Below, in pieces: positions 36,556 to 49,361 of a DNA stretch of 64,000 nt. The position numbers were made by a program, and so were the translations under genes. The DNA comes from Paraspadella gotoi. Lineage: Eukaryota; Chaetognatha. Position 1 is the first letter of the stretch; each line of letters begins with the position of its first letter. The notes beneath the pieces are model-generated. The model was given only the letters and a program-made list of their open reading frames with translations. It ran no database searches and was not told where the DNA came from. The DNA is taken from the NCBI GenBank assembly GCA_051294375.1, contig CM119265.1:24471861-24535860 (forward strand), written 5' to 3'.

Positions 36556-39500
36556 AAAAGACAAAAATAAAAAACAAAAACGACGACTCTCGCGTTCAGG
36601 TCGAAAACAAACAACGGCAAGTGATTGGCACTCTCGCAGAGCGAGAAACACTCGACACGCGCGTTTTCGAAATTTCGCCGGATCTATACGGCGGCCGCTT
36701 TAACGTAGCGCGGGGAGGGGGATAGGGCAAACACATAAAGGAGCTGTGTTGAATTAAAGGCGTTGAAGGCAGGGATGAAAAGTGTTTGAACATAAGTTCT
36801 CAACCAGTTATGATCGAGATTTATCACGGACCGAAATTTACAAAGGTTAGTCTCTTTTATTTAAAAATATTAGTGAGCGAAGAAATAAAAAGAAAGATTT
36901 ACAAAGCAAAAAAAAGTAAAGGACCACAAAATATACTACATACAAGTTCGAAGATTATAGAATGCTTGTAATGGGTTTTGAGCCTCATTTATTATTCAAA
37001 AAGAGTGACAAAGCTAAGCGTCTGCATTCTTAGGTGTTTGCGGCCTCTTTCCCTCACGCCGGACGAGCCGCGACCGATTGTAGGTATCGTACCCGGTTGA
37101 GTAATAATTGATAAGTTAACAGGATACAGGTTCATGATATTCCATTTATTTTCCGGTTTCGATCGCAGAGAAAGACAAGAAACGAGGTTTCGGATTCCTA
37201 GATCGTCATATTTTTCTATGTCGGCAGAGTAATGCATAAGAAACTTGGGTTGAGAACGTTATGGTTTTTTTATTATCTTCGTGGATAAAAAAAGATTAAG
37301 AAACAAACCACAGTGATAGTTTTTTTTTATTTCAATTTCTTCTTCCCTCTTCTCCCCGCGTTGAATCACTTCGAGTCTCTTCACGGCCCCTGTTTCGCTT
37401 TCCCGCTTTACTGTGAAAGATGCAATTACAACAAACTAACATTCCAGTGATTAATTTTATGCATGCGTAATGTAAAAAAAATACGAAAAAAAACCCGCGG
37501 ATTAACGCAAAAAGCAAAAAAAAAAAACCTGATTTCATATTTTAAACGAAGAAAAACAGAAACTAACGTCCACCGAACATATACATAATTGAGCTAACAT
37601 TCCACTATTTGTAAAGAGAAAAAAAAAGAAAAGCGATACGACTTGGGAGGCGACCGTGGTTTGTAGGTCGCACGAGCAGGTACGCTTGAAATTATCTATT
37701 TTCGAGCCACGGTACTCGGGACCAATCAGTACTTTAAAAGACGAGTATCGTTAATAGTTTGCATTGTAACTATCTGCATTAATTGGAGCTGGGAGATTTA
37801 ATGTGTACCTGCGATTAATGTCTGAGATCTGAGTTCATCGCCTTTTATCATCGTCATTCATCCTTCTTTAATTTTGTTGGTTTAGTTGTAAGACTGGGGG
37901 AGGGTGGTAAGTGGGTAAGATTGTAGGATATAATTAACGGATTTAGATAGTGTTGTGTGAACAGACTGTAATAATTGTTGGAGGGGAGGAAAAAATCTAA
38001 GGAATGCTGCTTATTCAAGTATTTTAATTTCCTTTCAGTTTTAATATTCGCGTTTCTTCCCAGTTTGCCTCTCAAAGCGTTATTTAGTATTTTTCATTTT
38101 CCCCCCCCCCGAGGTTTATTGAGCGAACTGTTGGCTTTTTTTTCTCTCTCAATCATATCCATTATCTTCGCTTTTTCGTGCTGAACGTATTTCTCTTGTC
38201 TACCCTTCTCTCTCCTTTTCATTTTCAATACTCGGAGCGACCAAGTTTGGTACATCTTTGGAACAAATACCCGATCCCATATTTTTTCTATCTCTTTCCT
38301 ATCCCTTGTTTCTAATCGCTTTTGTATTTTCTTTATCAAATGTTTGATAGTTTTTATACATTACTGTTTATCTGCCTTAAGCCATATGTTTTGTAGTTCG
38401 GAATTGCAAACGGAATGGATGCACATGAGAGCAAGAAAAGGAGATGTCGAAACTTTGATACAGAAGATCGAGAAGATGGAAAAGAAAAGTGTTTGAGAAG
38501 CGAAAATGAAAGAAAAAATATGCGAGGTACAGAAGACGTATTCCGCGGCTCCCCATTAGTGATATATTAATATGTTGTTGGCGTGCATAAGTTTACTATT
38601 ATTTACGCTATTTGATTTGATCTCGATCCCTTCCCTTTGATTTTTAGAATTGCTGTTTACTGTAGGGTATAATGGTAGCGTAAACGTTAGTTCCAAGTTT
38701 TCCCTTCTTCGCTGAAGCGCCGAAGATGTCATCGTGTCACCCTCTCAGCTCTTTCCTCATAGCCAAGCGGCGTCTTTACACTAGCTCTCTTCTCAACCCC
38801 ATCCTTTTTCTTAAATCCCCCCTTTTTTTTTTTTTTTCTCTTTTCCCATTCGCCCCTCCTTTTCAATCTCTTGTAATTGATTCTCCCTCTCATCGTTATA
38901 AAAAGTAGTGTGTAGTAAAAGTAATTTAAAGATAAGGGACGCTGAGAAATAGTGATGTTAGGGATTCTTCAATACATACAATAATTTAAACACGTGAAAT
39001 CATCCCCTTTGACGAAAAATTTAGAAGGAGACAAATTTAATTTACGTTCCAAGTCCGCTTGGAAGACAAATCATCCAGTTTGCCCGTCCGCCCAAATTCC
39101 CAAAAAAGGTACACCAAAAATTAGATAATGGAGAATGTCTAACTCTTTGTTCGCCTCCTTTTCGCTTTGTATCCAAGTTTTTTACGTATTCTTTTTTTTC
39201 CTCCCATCTTTCCTTCCTTTTTCTCTCTTTTGTCGGTGTTGCCAAGATTGTATTGGATTCCATTTTCTCGTTGATTTCACTATGCGCCGAATTTTATCCG
39301 TTGGAATCTTCCGTCTTCAAGGATTCTGAGCCCAATTGATTTTTAGTAATTTACCTTATTTGATTGGCTTCCTGCGGAACAACTTCACGACCTCCAAGAC
39401 GCCTCATTCGAGGTTAAGCTGAACTAGTTAGTTCACTACGTTGAGTCTTTTGAGCAATATCTTGGTTAAGAAAGTTTATTTAATATTTTTCTAAAACGAG

Positions 39501-41558
39501 TTTCGTTAAGATATAGCTTTATATAAGCGTCCGCGGCAGTGCGTAATTCTCTTAATCCTCGTTTTGTGCCATAAAAAACAAAATTTTTATTACTATCCCA
39601 TCGAGAATTAATTATCGACGCTGAAAAATGTTAACGCTTTTTTAAAAATTCTCGCCCATAGAAATGCCATGGTTAATCGCAACTGGAGAATTAACATATG
39701 GAAAGTAAATGGGTCAATGTCTTTTGAGTTATTAAGGTCAGTTCCTAAATATTATTTTCTCTTGATGGCGTCCGTCTTCATTAACTTTTCACGTTGATCT
39801 TCCAAATATTTTTTGTTCTGATTATCAGATAATTTTTACTTATGTTCTTCGCCTAACTATTGACTTTTGTTCTATCCTCGGACCCCTTTCCATACAATTG
39901 AAATATATAGAAGCTCTTTGCTCATGTAGCAAAGGCCTAGTTTACCACTGCGGAAAGTTGTTAAGGAACACAATTGTTAAATTCTTTTTTATATTTCTAT
40001 TATAGGTTGAAAAATGAATATCAAATGTGAGAGTATAAGAAATTTTAGAGTTGCTGGTTTTTCGGGCAAAACACGGGCACGGTACTGTCTAATTTAAGGT
40101 ATAGTGACTTTTTCTCGGCAGTCACGCGTCATTTTGTTTCTGCTTTTTAGTTTCTAATAATTCCACTGTAACAATAAGTGTGGCCGCTCCCGGGTCACAC
40201 AACGCGGTCCGCAAATACGTCTCAATGGCTGCGTTATCCTGGAAGCCTTATCGTGGAGTTTTTAAATAACTGTCGATAAGCGATGCGCCGATCTGGTTAT
40301 TTTCGTCTGCCAACACAACATCTTGAAATTTTGCCTGTTTGCGTTTTGTGTTTATGTAATGAGTTTTTATTGAATAATTTAAGAAAACTTTAAGTTGTAA
40401 CACAGTATAGGAATTTATCCTAGGGTACTAAAAAATCAGTTTTAGTCTCACCCATCGTAAACAAAACAAGAAAAAAAGAAAAACAAAAGTGAATAACACA
40501 TTTTCTATAAGACCTGTTTGATCCCAAAATATATTATTAAAGTCCGCATATATTATATATTATAAATTTATCTATACATATCAATTTTAGATCAACCTTA
40601 GCGCGTCCAATAAATAATCAAAAATCCCTCCGAATTGAGCGTCCTCCATAAATCAGGAATTAAATTCCCGATTAGGGGAGTAGAGCTTCTTCTCCCGCTA
40701 GAGGCGCTCTTGCCGATTCGGTGTGTCGAATCTGCTTAAAAATGATGATTTTCTTGAGAAAATACTTGATAGTTGAGAACAACTCTACGTTAATAAGAAC
40801 ACCTCTCATCAAACGTCGCCATACTGAGGCTTGTATATTGTTGAGACAGTATTTGTTGAGAGGTTTTAGTTTTGTGGTTTTAGTCGTAACGAAATAACAA
40901 AGAGCGGGTACGACGATGTTGCCCAAAATTTTAAAAATGGCCTTTTGAAAAATTAACCTAGGTTATTACTAGATTAGAATGACATTTTAATTATTTCGGT
41001 AAAAAAATTTTGAAATTTATATTATTATCCAAATTCGAAGAGACCAAGTTTTTTGCGGAGTTAAATTTCACAGGATGATCTTGCTCGGTCCAGCCTTTCT
41101 CTATTCATAGTTTCGGGATTATTCATGGTAAGAAACTGAGCCAATTAGAGAAGAAATTAGGTATGATGGATCTCAGATTCACTTGCAATACGTTAAAATT
41201 ATAGGACCCCATCGAAAATGAGCACCTGAGTTTGTCACCAAAAATTTTACGGAGAAAAATATCAAATTCTCTTCTCCGGGGGCCCGTTGAAAATAATTGT
41301 TCAAAACTGACGAAACTTTTCATTTTTTCTTTGCCATTCTGCGTTTTCTCATTCGGTCACATCAATGACTATGAATAACATTATTGGATAGTCGAATGAA
41401 TCGAAACCAAAAACAAAAAATGAAATAAAACCGGAAAAAAAACGAAACGAAAAAAAAAAGACCTTAAACGTGAGCCGGTTGACGAACAAATCTGAGAAAC
41501 CAAGAGGTGAAGAAAACAAGACAACGGTAAAAAAGTTTTGAGCTTTCTAAGCGCATTC
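36556..41558. other. 5-kb non-coding stretch
   Basis: AT-rich sequence with many homopolymers. I saw no exon with a conserved family, no RNA gene and no long tandem repeat; the one recognisable item is R2 copy 2 at 40665-40850. Short open frames lack support. Confidence 0.5.
40665..40850 (+). repeat. Dispersed repeat R2, copy 2
   Basis: GGGGAGTAGAGCTTCTTCTC, CCGCTAGAGGCGC, then CGTCGCCATACTGAGGCTTG, matching 30850-31010 in order. Divergence is clear but the shared words are too long for chance. Confidence 0.6.
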
Positions 41559-41571
41559 TCCTCTCTCTCTT

Positions 41572-41620
<49 letters not shown>

Positions 41621-41660
41621 NNNNNNNNNNNNNNNNNNNNNNNNNCTCTCTCTCTCTCTG
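41559..41660. repeat. (CT)n tract broken by a 25-N gap
   Basis: CT run on both sides of 25 N at 41621-41645, ending CTCTGTGTGTG. Confidence 0.9.
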
Positions 41661-41955
41661 TGTGTGCTCATGTCAAATCAAACAGATGTATCGAGTTATA
41701 TTAAGTTTTAGTAAGATTGAAATATAATGAATGAACGAATTTAAATAATAAAAAATAATAATTTCACGGATATTTATCATCATTAATTTTTTTTTTTGTC
41801 CTCATCCTCATCAAAAACGTCGTGGTCGTCGACGTTTTACTCCTCGGCGAGAACACCGGCTTAGGTATTTCTTTCCTTTTAAGAAAAGGAAAATCTTTCT
41901 GGGTCAGATGCCCTTAAAATCCCATAATTGGAAAGGGACTAAAGCTTTTTCCGGG

Positions 41956-41956
<1 letters not shown>

Positions 41957-42017
<61 letters not shown>
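41957..42017. repeat. (CT)n microsatellite upstream of a gene start
   Basis: About 30 pure CT units ending 65 bp before the first ATG of the gene at 42083. GAGA/CT tracts can lie in promoters, but such tracts are everywhere in this window, so a regulatory role is only a possibility. Confidence 0.9.
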
Positions 42018-42019
<2 letters not shown>

Positions 42020-42069
42020 TATTAACAAAACCTCCAAAACCCGTCTTAATTTAACGATTTAGAAAAAGG

Positions 42070-42099
42070 ATGAATCTTCAAAATGCACAGTTACTTTAA
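42070..42099 (+). promoter_or_regulatory. Short upstream ORF overlapping the gene start
   Basis: An ATG at 42070 opens a nine-codon frame (MNLQNAQLL) ending in TAA at 42097-42099. It overlaps the presumed start codon at 42083 in another frame. If it lies in the mature leader it could lower initiation at the main start. The real 5' end of the transcript is unknown. Confidence 0.35.
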
Positions 42100-44020
42100 A
42101 AGAGTTTCGAGTCTGATCTCGGGATTCGGTTCTTCTTCATCCAGAGACGAGGAATGGAATCTCAACGAAAGCGGAACCGATTCCAGGGAAAATGTCACCG
42201 AGAGGAAAATGGCGGAGGATGGAACGGCGAAAGGGAAAATGGCGGAGGGTGGGATAGCGAAAGGGAAAATGGTAGAGGGTGGAATGGCGAAAGGGAAAAT
42301 GGCAAAAGGGACTGAAGAGACGAAGATGATGACGACGAAAACTAAAAGAGATGTCGAGAGAAATTTCGTGGATAAACGCGACGAAGGGAGCAACGTAAAC
42401 GCCGCCGCCGCCGCCGCCGCCGCCGTCGCCGCCGCCGAGCAGAACGACTCCGAAGACGAGAACGCCGCCGTAAACGCGGCGACGGATACGGCGCCGATGG
42501 CGAGAGGCAACGCTTACGACGAGAGGAACGAGGGCGCCGTCGACGACGAGGCGTCTGGCAATGGAGGATGCTGCGGCGACGACTCTTTGTGTCTCATCCA
42601 TTCGATCATCGTTGTGTTGTTTCTTTTCGTCTTCGCCGTGACGATCGCTCTTTACGTCGGCGTCAGAGAATTTAAAATGGAGATGGAGCGGAGTCCGATG
42701 AAGGGTAAGGGAGTGGAGACGGGGAAGGAGGGAGGGAGGGAGGTGGAAGAAAAGGAGGGAAGGAGGGACTCGGGAATGAAGAGGGGGGGAAAGGGAATTC
42801 CGTTGTTCTATAATTAGGAAGATGGACAAAAGATTTGGTGAATAAAATTTAATGTCATAAAAATAAAGCGAAAAAGATTAGTGGTTTTAATTGTCGATTT
42901 ATGATAAGTGATATTTTTCTCCTAAATGAACTGAAAAAAAAAAACTCTCCGCTGCGTTTAGATAATGTCGAAAAATAATTAACAATGCTATCTTAAAGTG
43001 TTATGTCATTTAGTGGAAGTCAAACGTGAAATATTAAATGAAATAATTTGAATATTACTAACTAACAAAAAAAATGTATATTTTTTTTTGGACCGCCCTG
43101 TAGGAATCGATCCTTTATTTTCTTTATAGGTGCGAGATCGAGAAATGAATTGCTGTTGGCTCTTTGCGAAGACGAAGAAAAACTGGCCATGATTTTTGGA
43201 ATAAGTAAGTTTTCGTGGGTAAGAGCGAAGATTATTATCTTAGTGAAAAGAGACGATGGAATTATCTCATTCACATTCGTCATCTCATTCATCAATATCT
43301 CAGTTGTTCTCTCATTCGCATTCGTTCTCTTATTCATCAATATCTCAGTTGTTATTACATTTGCATTCGTTCTCTTATTTATCAATATCTCAGTTTTTAT
43401 CTCTTTCGCATTCGTTCTCTTATTCATCAATATCTCAGTTGTTCTCTCATTTACATTCGTTCTCTTATTCATCAATATCTCAGTTGTTTTCTCATTCACA
43501 TTCATTATCTCATTCATCAATATCTCAGTTGTTATCTCATTCGCATTCGTTATCTCATTCATCAATATCTCAGTTGTTCTCTCATTCACATTCGTTATCT
43601 CATTCATAAATATCTCAGTTGTTCTCTCATTCACATTCGTTATCTCATTCATCAATATCTCAGTTGTTATCTCATTCATCAATATCTCAGTTGTTCTCTC
43701 ATTCACATTCGTTATCTCATTCATCAATATCTCAGTTGTTCTGTCATTCGCATTCGTTCTCTTATTCATCAATATCTCAGTCTTTGACAAAAGCGAACAA
43801 TACTTGTTGTTCCGCCAATCTCCAAAAACCTTTTTGTGAAACTTTTTTAATCTTTTTTTAAAAAATATATATATATATTATATATATATAAAAAATATTT
43901 TTCTTATTGATTCGCGTTTCCACATTACTTTTTTTCGCTTTGAGGTTTTGTCAACTGTTACGTGACGGAAAAGGGAGGAAATTCACCGTCGAACGGAGGA
44001 GGTGGCGCGGCTGGCGGCGC

Positions 44021-44058
<38 letters not shown>

Positions 44059-44585
44059 AGGCGGCGGCGCGGCGGCGGCGGCGGCAAAGATCATCCGCTT
44101 GATTTGAAAAAGTGGGCGGAAAAAGTGAAAAAATTAATTGACAAAGGTGAACGGGAAGGGAGTGATTCAGTGAAATATCACAAGGCGACGAGTTTAAATG
44201 CTTTTTTGTTTTCGTTTCAGGTTCGACTAGTTTCACGAAGCTTAACAAAGATTTAGCCGAGCTTATTACCATCTCAGAGCGACAAGGTAAACGAATTGAA
44301 AAAAAAAACAGACCAATGAAATAATATTAGAATAATAATAAAAATGATAATAATAGGTCTTATAGTACAATAAGTAATCGATGGTTAAATGAAATTAATT
44401 ATTTTAAAAATATTCAAATAAATCAAAACATTAACGGTAACCAGATAATCATTTTTGAATCGTTGTTATGTTTTTTTTTAACAGAGATGAAAACGCAGCG
44501 CATTCTGACGACGAGAACGAAAGTCGTTGATGTGTCGACGAAAATTAAGACGGAAGAGGTGGCCGTCGATAGGCGATATACTGGT

Positions 44586-44677
<92 letters not shown>

Positions 44678-47600
44678 CATCTCTCTATCAGATTGAACTT
44701 TATGGTAGTATTAAGTAAAAATAGATTAAAATAGAAAAGAATAGAATAGATTAGATGGAACAGAATAGAATTAATGGAATAGAAAAGAATGGGACTGAAT
44801 AGAATAAAACAGAATAAAATGGAATAGAATAAAGAAGAATAGAATCCACACTACCCTAATGAATTAGAACTACTCGATTCAAATCTTCCTCGCTCCCCCC
44901 CCCCTCCACCCCATTTCTTCAGCTTCCTTCCTCGCCGACAAATTCGATCTCGCGCCCGGAGAATTCACGATTCATCAGGTGCAGACGCATCCGCCACCTC
45001 AAAGGACGCCCGTCGTCGCGGCGGATGCAGTGACAGATGTCGCCAACGCGAATGATAGAGAAGCCTTCGCTTCAGCATCCAACGCCGAGAGAGAATCGAA
45101 AGATGCTCCAGATGACATCAGGGAAGATGCTGAGAATGCCGAAAATGACGAAGCGGTCCAAACGGATATTTCGGATAGAGGGGATTTTGCCGAAAGCGTA
45201 GATAATGATGCCGCAGATCCAGAAAGGAACGTATCGCCGAATTCACAGTCAAAAATTGTTCAAGATTCCCAATCGGTTTTACCGAAGAGAGAATCGCGTC
45301 TCTCGATGGAATCTGATTCAAGTTTGATGGAAGAACTTGTGTCTCATCTACTGAGCAAAGAGTCGGAAGGATTGAGCGAATCCGTCGTGAGTTCGATGAG
45401 CGAACTTGTGAGTTCTTCGGTGAAATCCGTCCTGCGTTCGGCCGGTGAGGGATCACAGTCTTCGTCCGAATCGGAACGAAATTCACAAGATTCAATCCAT
45501 TCAGAATTAAGTTCACCGAAGAGAGCATCGCGGTCTTTCACGGAACCAGAGTTGAGAACGATGATGGAATTCTTATCACGTTTACGTAGCGAAAAAGAAT
45601 CCAAGGTTTCGAGCGAATCGCTCAAAGATTCACTGAAGGAATTGGTGAAGACGTCCGTGAAATATCTTTCGCGTTTAGCCGGTGAAGATTCGAGGGCTTC
45701 TCGCGATTCAGTTCGAAATTCAGTTCGTCGGAGAAAGAGCAAACGAGTCGATGATGACGAGTCGACGCCGACGACGACGACGACGACGACGAAGACGCCC
45801 AAACCCTCCAACTTGATGCTAATTCGACGCCGGTTATCCTACAAAAAGGCCAAAGGGCTCTGCAAGAAAGGTAAGTGGCAGATGATTAAAAATTGAGTAG
45901 ATTAGCGACAGATTCGCAAAAAGGCGGAAAAGCTCATGTGCGTCCCTTACCATACCAAGACCATTTTTGTTTCCCGACCTTTCTTCCTTCATTCCTTCTT
46001 CCCTTACTTTCTCCATCACTCACCCTCGCGTCCAACCCTTCTTGCCCACTGCCCACTGCCCACTGCCCCGCCTCCTCCAGCCGGCGGCGATCCCGACCTC
46101 GCCGGCGCAACGGTCGACGACGCCGTTGACCGCCTTTTCCCGCTGCTGTCGACATGCGCTCTGGGATCCCGACCGCCGACGATGATTGGCTGGAAGAAGC
46201 AGGAGCTCCACTCGATCAGAAGCGGGAATCAAGTTTGGATGAACGTGGAGTGCTTCGAACAGGAGGGCTTGAAGGAGGGTGAGTTTGGGGGATCGATTGT
46301 TGGGTGGGGGGGTGGGTGTTTGGAAGTGGAGTGGGTGAACTTGGGAGTGGATTGAGGAAATTATCGTTTGGGTCTTTACGAACGGAGACTTTGTGGATGA
46401 ATGTTAAGTAAATGTTTAATAAATGTGGCAAATTTAGGGGAAAGTTAGCGACGCCACCGTAATTAGAGTAAATTAACTGAGGAAAAAAGCGAGTGTTTAA
46501 TCGATTTTTTTTTTAGCAAAGTTAGTTTTTTTTGTTTTTTTTTTTCTTTTATAAACTCGACTTTGAATTTGATCCAGGAATGAACAACGCCTTTTTGTTC
46601 GGCGCCGGAACGAATCCTACCCTTTACGGCAACGGAAGCAGCGATGAACTTTCTCGCGATTACCGCTTGGACTTTAGAAGGTGAGTTACGCACTGTATCT
46701 TTTAACCATTAGACAGCAATGATATTCACATATTGAAGTCTTTAATGAGAAGTAGAATTGATCCTTTTTCTGTTGACAAGTTCCAATTATTTTTGAGACG
46801 GATTATAATTAGTTTTTTTTTTTTTTTTTGACAATATACATGATAAAATCAAATAAAATGTTTTGCCAATTTTTTAGACATATTTTTCTAGGATAAAAGG
46901 ATAAAAGGATAAAAGGATAAAAGGATAAAAGGATAAAATATTAATAAAAACTTTTTTCTCTCTTAATGCTTTATAACTAATGATGACATAGAAAGATCAA
47001 ATTATCTAAGATGTTTTGTGCTTTTCGAACTTCAAAAAATAACCAATACGCAATAATATATTTATTTATTTTCAACTATTAGAGAGTCTATTTAAATTTT
47101 TTGGTTTAAACTTTGTAGATAAAGGTCATTCTGAGTTTTCGTTTTCCACAAACGGCAAACAATGATCTTATTGTTTTTTAGTTATTTTTTAATTTATATT
47201 CAGCAAGTTATTTTTTTACTCTTGATTTTTTCTTTCTTAATTTCTTTTCTTCTTTTAGTTCTCTTTTTTTATTCATTCTTTCTATTTTTCGAGTTTTTTT
47301 TTTTCTAGTTGTTCTATTATTTTATTTTGAATATTTATATTGTTTTATATTTTATGTTATACGTTTTATATTTATATTTAATTATCCCTTTCTTCCTTCC
47401 TCTCTTTTTCTTCTTCTCGACCAATCACAGCCCGCGAGTCTTCGACTCTCCGGCCAATCACAGCTCGGCCTCCGCCTCGACCCCGCAAGTGCCGCTCCTC
47501 GGCGACGAGCTCCCTCTCTCGGCGTCGACCTCCGGCGGCGCCAGCGTGGTCGACGTCCTCGCGAACGAAGACGGAAACGTCAGCGTCTCGGATCGAGTGG

Positions 47601-47816
47601 TGGGCGTGGTCGTCGACGGCGCGGTCAAGTCTCTCGTCAACGCGAGGGTCGTTGGATCGAAATCGGAGTTGATCGAAGGGCGATGGAGGGGAGTCGGATT
47701 CTACGCTGAGAGGTGAGACAAGGGGGTGTAGAGGGGGTGATAGGGTCTGATGGGGTGTTAAAGAGGGGCCGAGGGGTGGAACGGCCTTTTGCAGTGGATT
47801 AAAATCGGTCATGAAG

Positions 47817-47852
<36 letters not shown>

Positions 47853-48009
47853 TTGTTGTTGTTGTTGTATAGGAGTGGGACTCAGGTTATGAATTATATA
47901 TTATTTGTTACTTATATCTTCAGTGATAGTGCTCGCGCTGCCTTTCTAGTTTACCTGAGATTTATTGCAATAGCTAAATAACTAAATACAAATATAAACA
48001 TAATTTATC

Positions 48010-48083
<74 letters not shown>

Positions 48084-48235
48084 CTTTTTTAAAATATTTG
48101 CTTTCGATTTTCAATTTCAGCGACGGAGAGAAAACCGGCGCCGGATTTTGGTTGGCATGGCCTACCGGCGCCGAGCGGATGTCGTTTTGCGGCGTCGATG
48201 ATATTATTGGCGCTCTCTTGAAATCCAACGACTGA
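42083..48235 (+). CDS. Putative type II membrane protein, 854 residues, ten exons, family not recognised
   Basis: Exons: 42083-42704, 43130-43204, 44090-44146, 44221-44286, 44485-44583, 44923-45870, 46081-46278, 46578-46680, 47431-47712, 48121-48235. All junctions are GT-AG, phases agree and the sum is 2565 bp. Exon 1 gives a charged N-terminus with about four KMAEGGxAKG repeats (residues 42-75), an Ala tract (107-118), then Cys-Cys and one hydrophobic segment (about 171-193) with no signal peptide, so a type II topology is inferred. Next come a basic helical stretch (LKKWAEKVKKLIDK) and FLADKFDLAPGEFTIHQ. Exon 6 encodes an acidic Ser-rich region with an internal duplication of about 80 residues and basic clusters (RRRKSKR, RRRL). 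The C-terminal part has Trp, Cys and Gly-rich motifs (GWKKQELHSI; SFCGVDDIIG) and may be a folded ectodomain. Exon 3 is least certain because its acceptor lies in a GGC repeat. A TNF-, BRICHOS- or sarcoglycan-like protein was considered without convincing motifs. Confidence 0.65.
43255..43790. repeat. 45-bp minisatellite, about 12 units, intronic
   Basis: The word ATCAATATCTCAG recurs at 43291, 43336, 43381, 43426, 43471, 43516, 43561, 43606 (one change), 43651, 43678 (short unit), 43723 and 43768, an exact 45-bp period with one 27-bp unit. Because 45 and 27 are multiples of three, every frame stays open: hydrophobic ISFINISVVLSFTFV units on plus and polar MNEITNVNERTTEIL units on minus. It lies between exons 2 and 3 of the 42083 gene. 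Confidence 0.9.
44008..44085. repeat. (GGC)n repeat next to a candidate exon
   Basis: About 25 GGC/GCG triplets, immediately before the proposed acceptor of exon 3 of the 42083 gene. Pyrimidines are scarce, so either the acceptor is atypical or the repeat is partly exonic. Confidence 0.85.
44587..44678. repeat. (GA)n microsatellite after an exon
   Basis: About 45 GA units starting within a few bases of the donor at 44584, so intron 5 of the 42083 gene begins with the repeat. Confidence 0.95.
44725..44845. repeat. AATAGA-type short tandem repeat
   Basis: Imperfect (AGAAT/AATAGA)n run with single-base changes. Confidence 0.75.
46889..46938. repeat. 8-bp tandem repeat, about six units
   Basis: GGATAAAA repeated in tandem, in the intron between exons 8 and 9 of the 42083 gene. 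Confidence 0.9.
47816..47868. repeat. (TTG)n microsatellite
   Basis: About 17 units with one TTT interruption, in the last intron of the 42083 gene. Confidence 0.9.
48010..48083. repeat. (TTA)n microsatellite
   Basis: About 24 pure TTA units, ending less than 40 bp before the acceptor of the last exon of the 42083 gene. Confidence 0.95.
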
Positions 48236-49149
48236 AGATTTAAAAACGCAGAGAGAAAAAATAAAGTTTAATATTAGTATAAACTGATAGGCAAGAAATA
48301 AAAAGAAATTTGATTTTGACATTTTTTTTTTTTCATTAATTTTCGAGAGATGAAAAAAATAATAATTTATTTTTTCCATCGATGGAGATTTTTTTTTATT
48401 TATTGTCATGAGTTCGAGAGAATGGATACGATCGACTAATTTTAAACGTAAATTATACAATATACAATACAATTATACATTATACTATAATGCAACTCGA
48501 CTGGTGAGAGTTTGAAGTAAATTTCGTAAATTTATCTTTTCGCCAAATTAGATTCAGTTGGAAAGAAAGAATGAAACACGTTGGCTTCACTAGTTTCACA
48601 AATGGACAATGCGATAAGCTAAGAGAATTTGTCACCATGACATGAGATTCGAAGTAAAAATTAACTTAAAAAGCGATCGAGATTTTCAATTTTTTGTAAA
48701 CGAAATTATACCAGAAATGGTTTAGAATTAGAAAAGTAGAAGATGGAAAAAGGAACGACGACGACCAAGATGAGAACGATACAAAAATAGAAGGCGAGAA
48801 ATTGTCGATCCTTCCTCGATAATTTGGCCAATCCCGATACGACCGGGACATTTCGGAAGACCTGGGATCAAATTGAGGGATTTAAAATTAATCGATTGTT
48901 GTCTTGTGAGATTGTGTGACTGCCTTTCTTGTGTGACTCGCTTTCACCGAACTACAGCGAAGCCTCGAGTCGTCGACGTCGTCGTGATTGATTGATTGAT
49001 TGATTGATCTGCTCGTGTGATTATTTTTTTTTTCATTTACCATGACCGAATAGGGATCTTCGAAGCAACTTTTGGCACGAGGAGTTTCACTGTTTAGATA
49101 GAAAAAATAATCAAATATATATATTTATATAATTAAATTAATAAAAAAA

Positions 49150-49240
<91 letters not shown>

Positions 49241-49266
49241 TAAATAAATAAATAAATAAATAAAGA

Positions 49267-49361
<95 letters not shown>

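Noticed and set aside
42137-42829. 230-codon minus-strand frame opposite exon 1
   Set aside because: Shadow of the plus-strand coding exon, His/Phe/Pro-rich from the complement of Lys/Glu/Gly codons.
43062-43790. 242-codon minus-strand frame with fifteen-residue repeats as a coiled-coil gene
   Set aside because: It exists because the minisatellite period is 45 bp. The initiator is not ATG and the array lies in an intron of a well-supported gene on the other strand.
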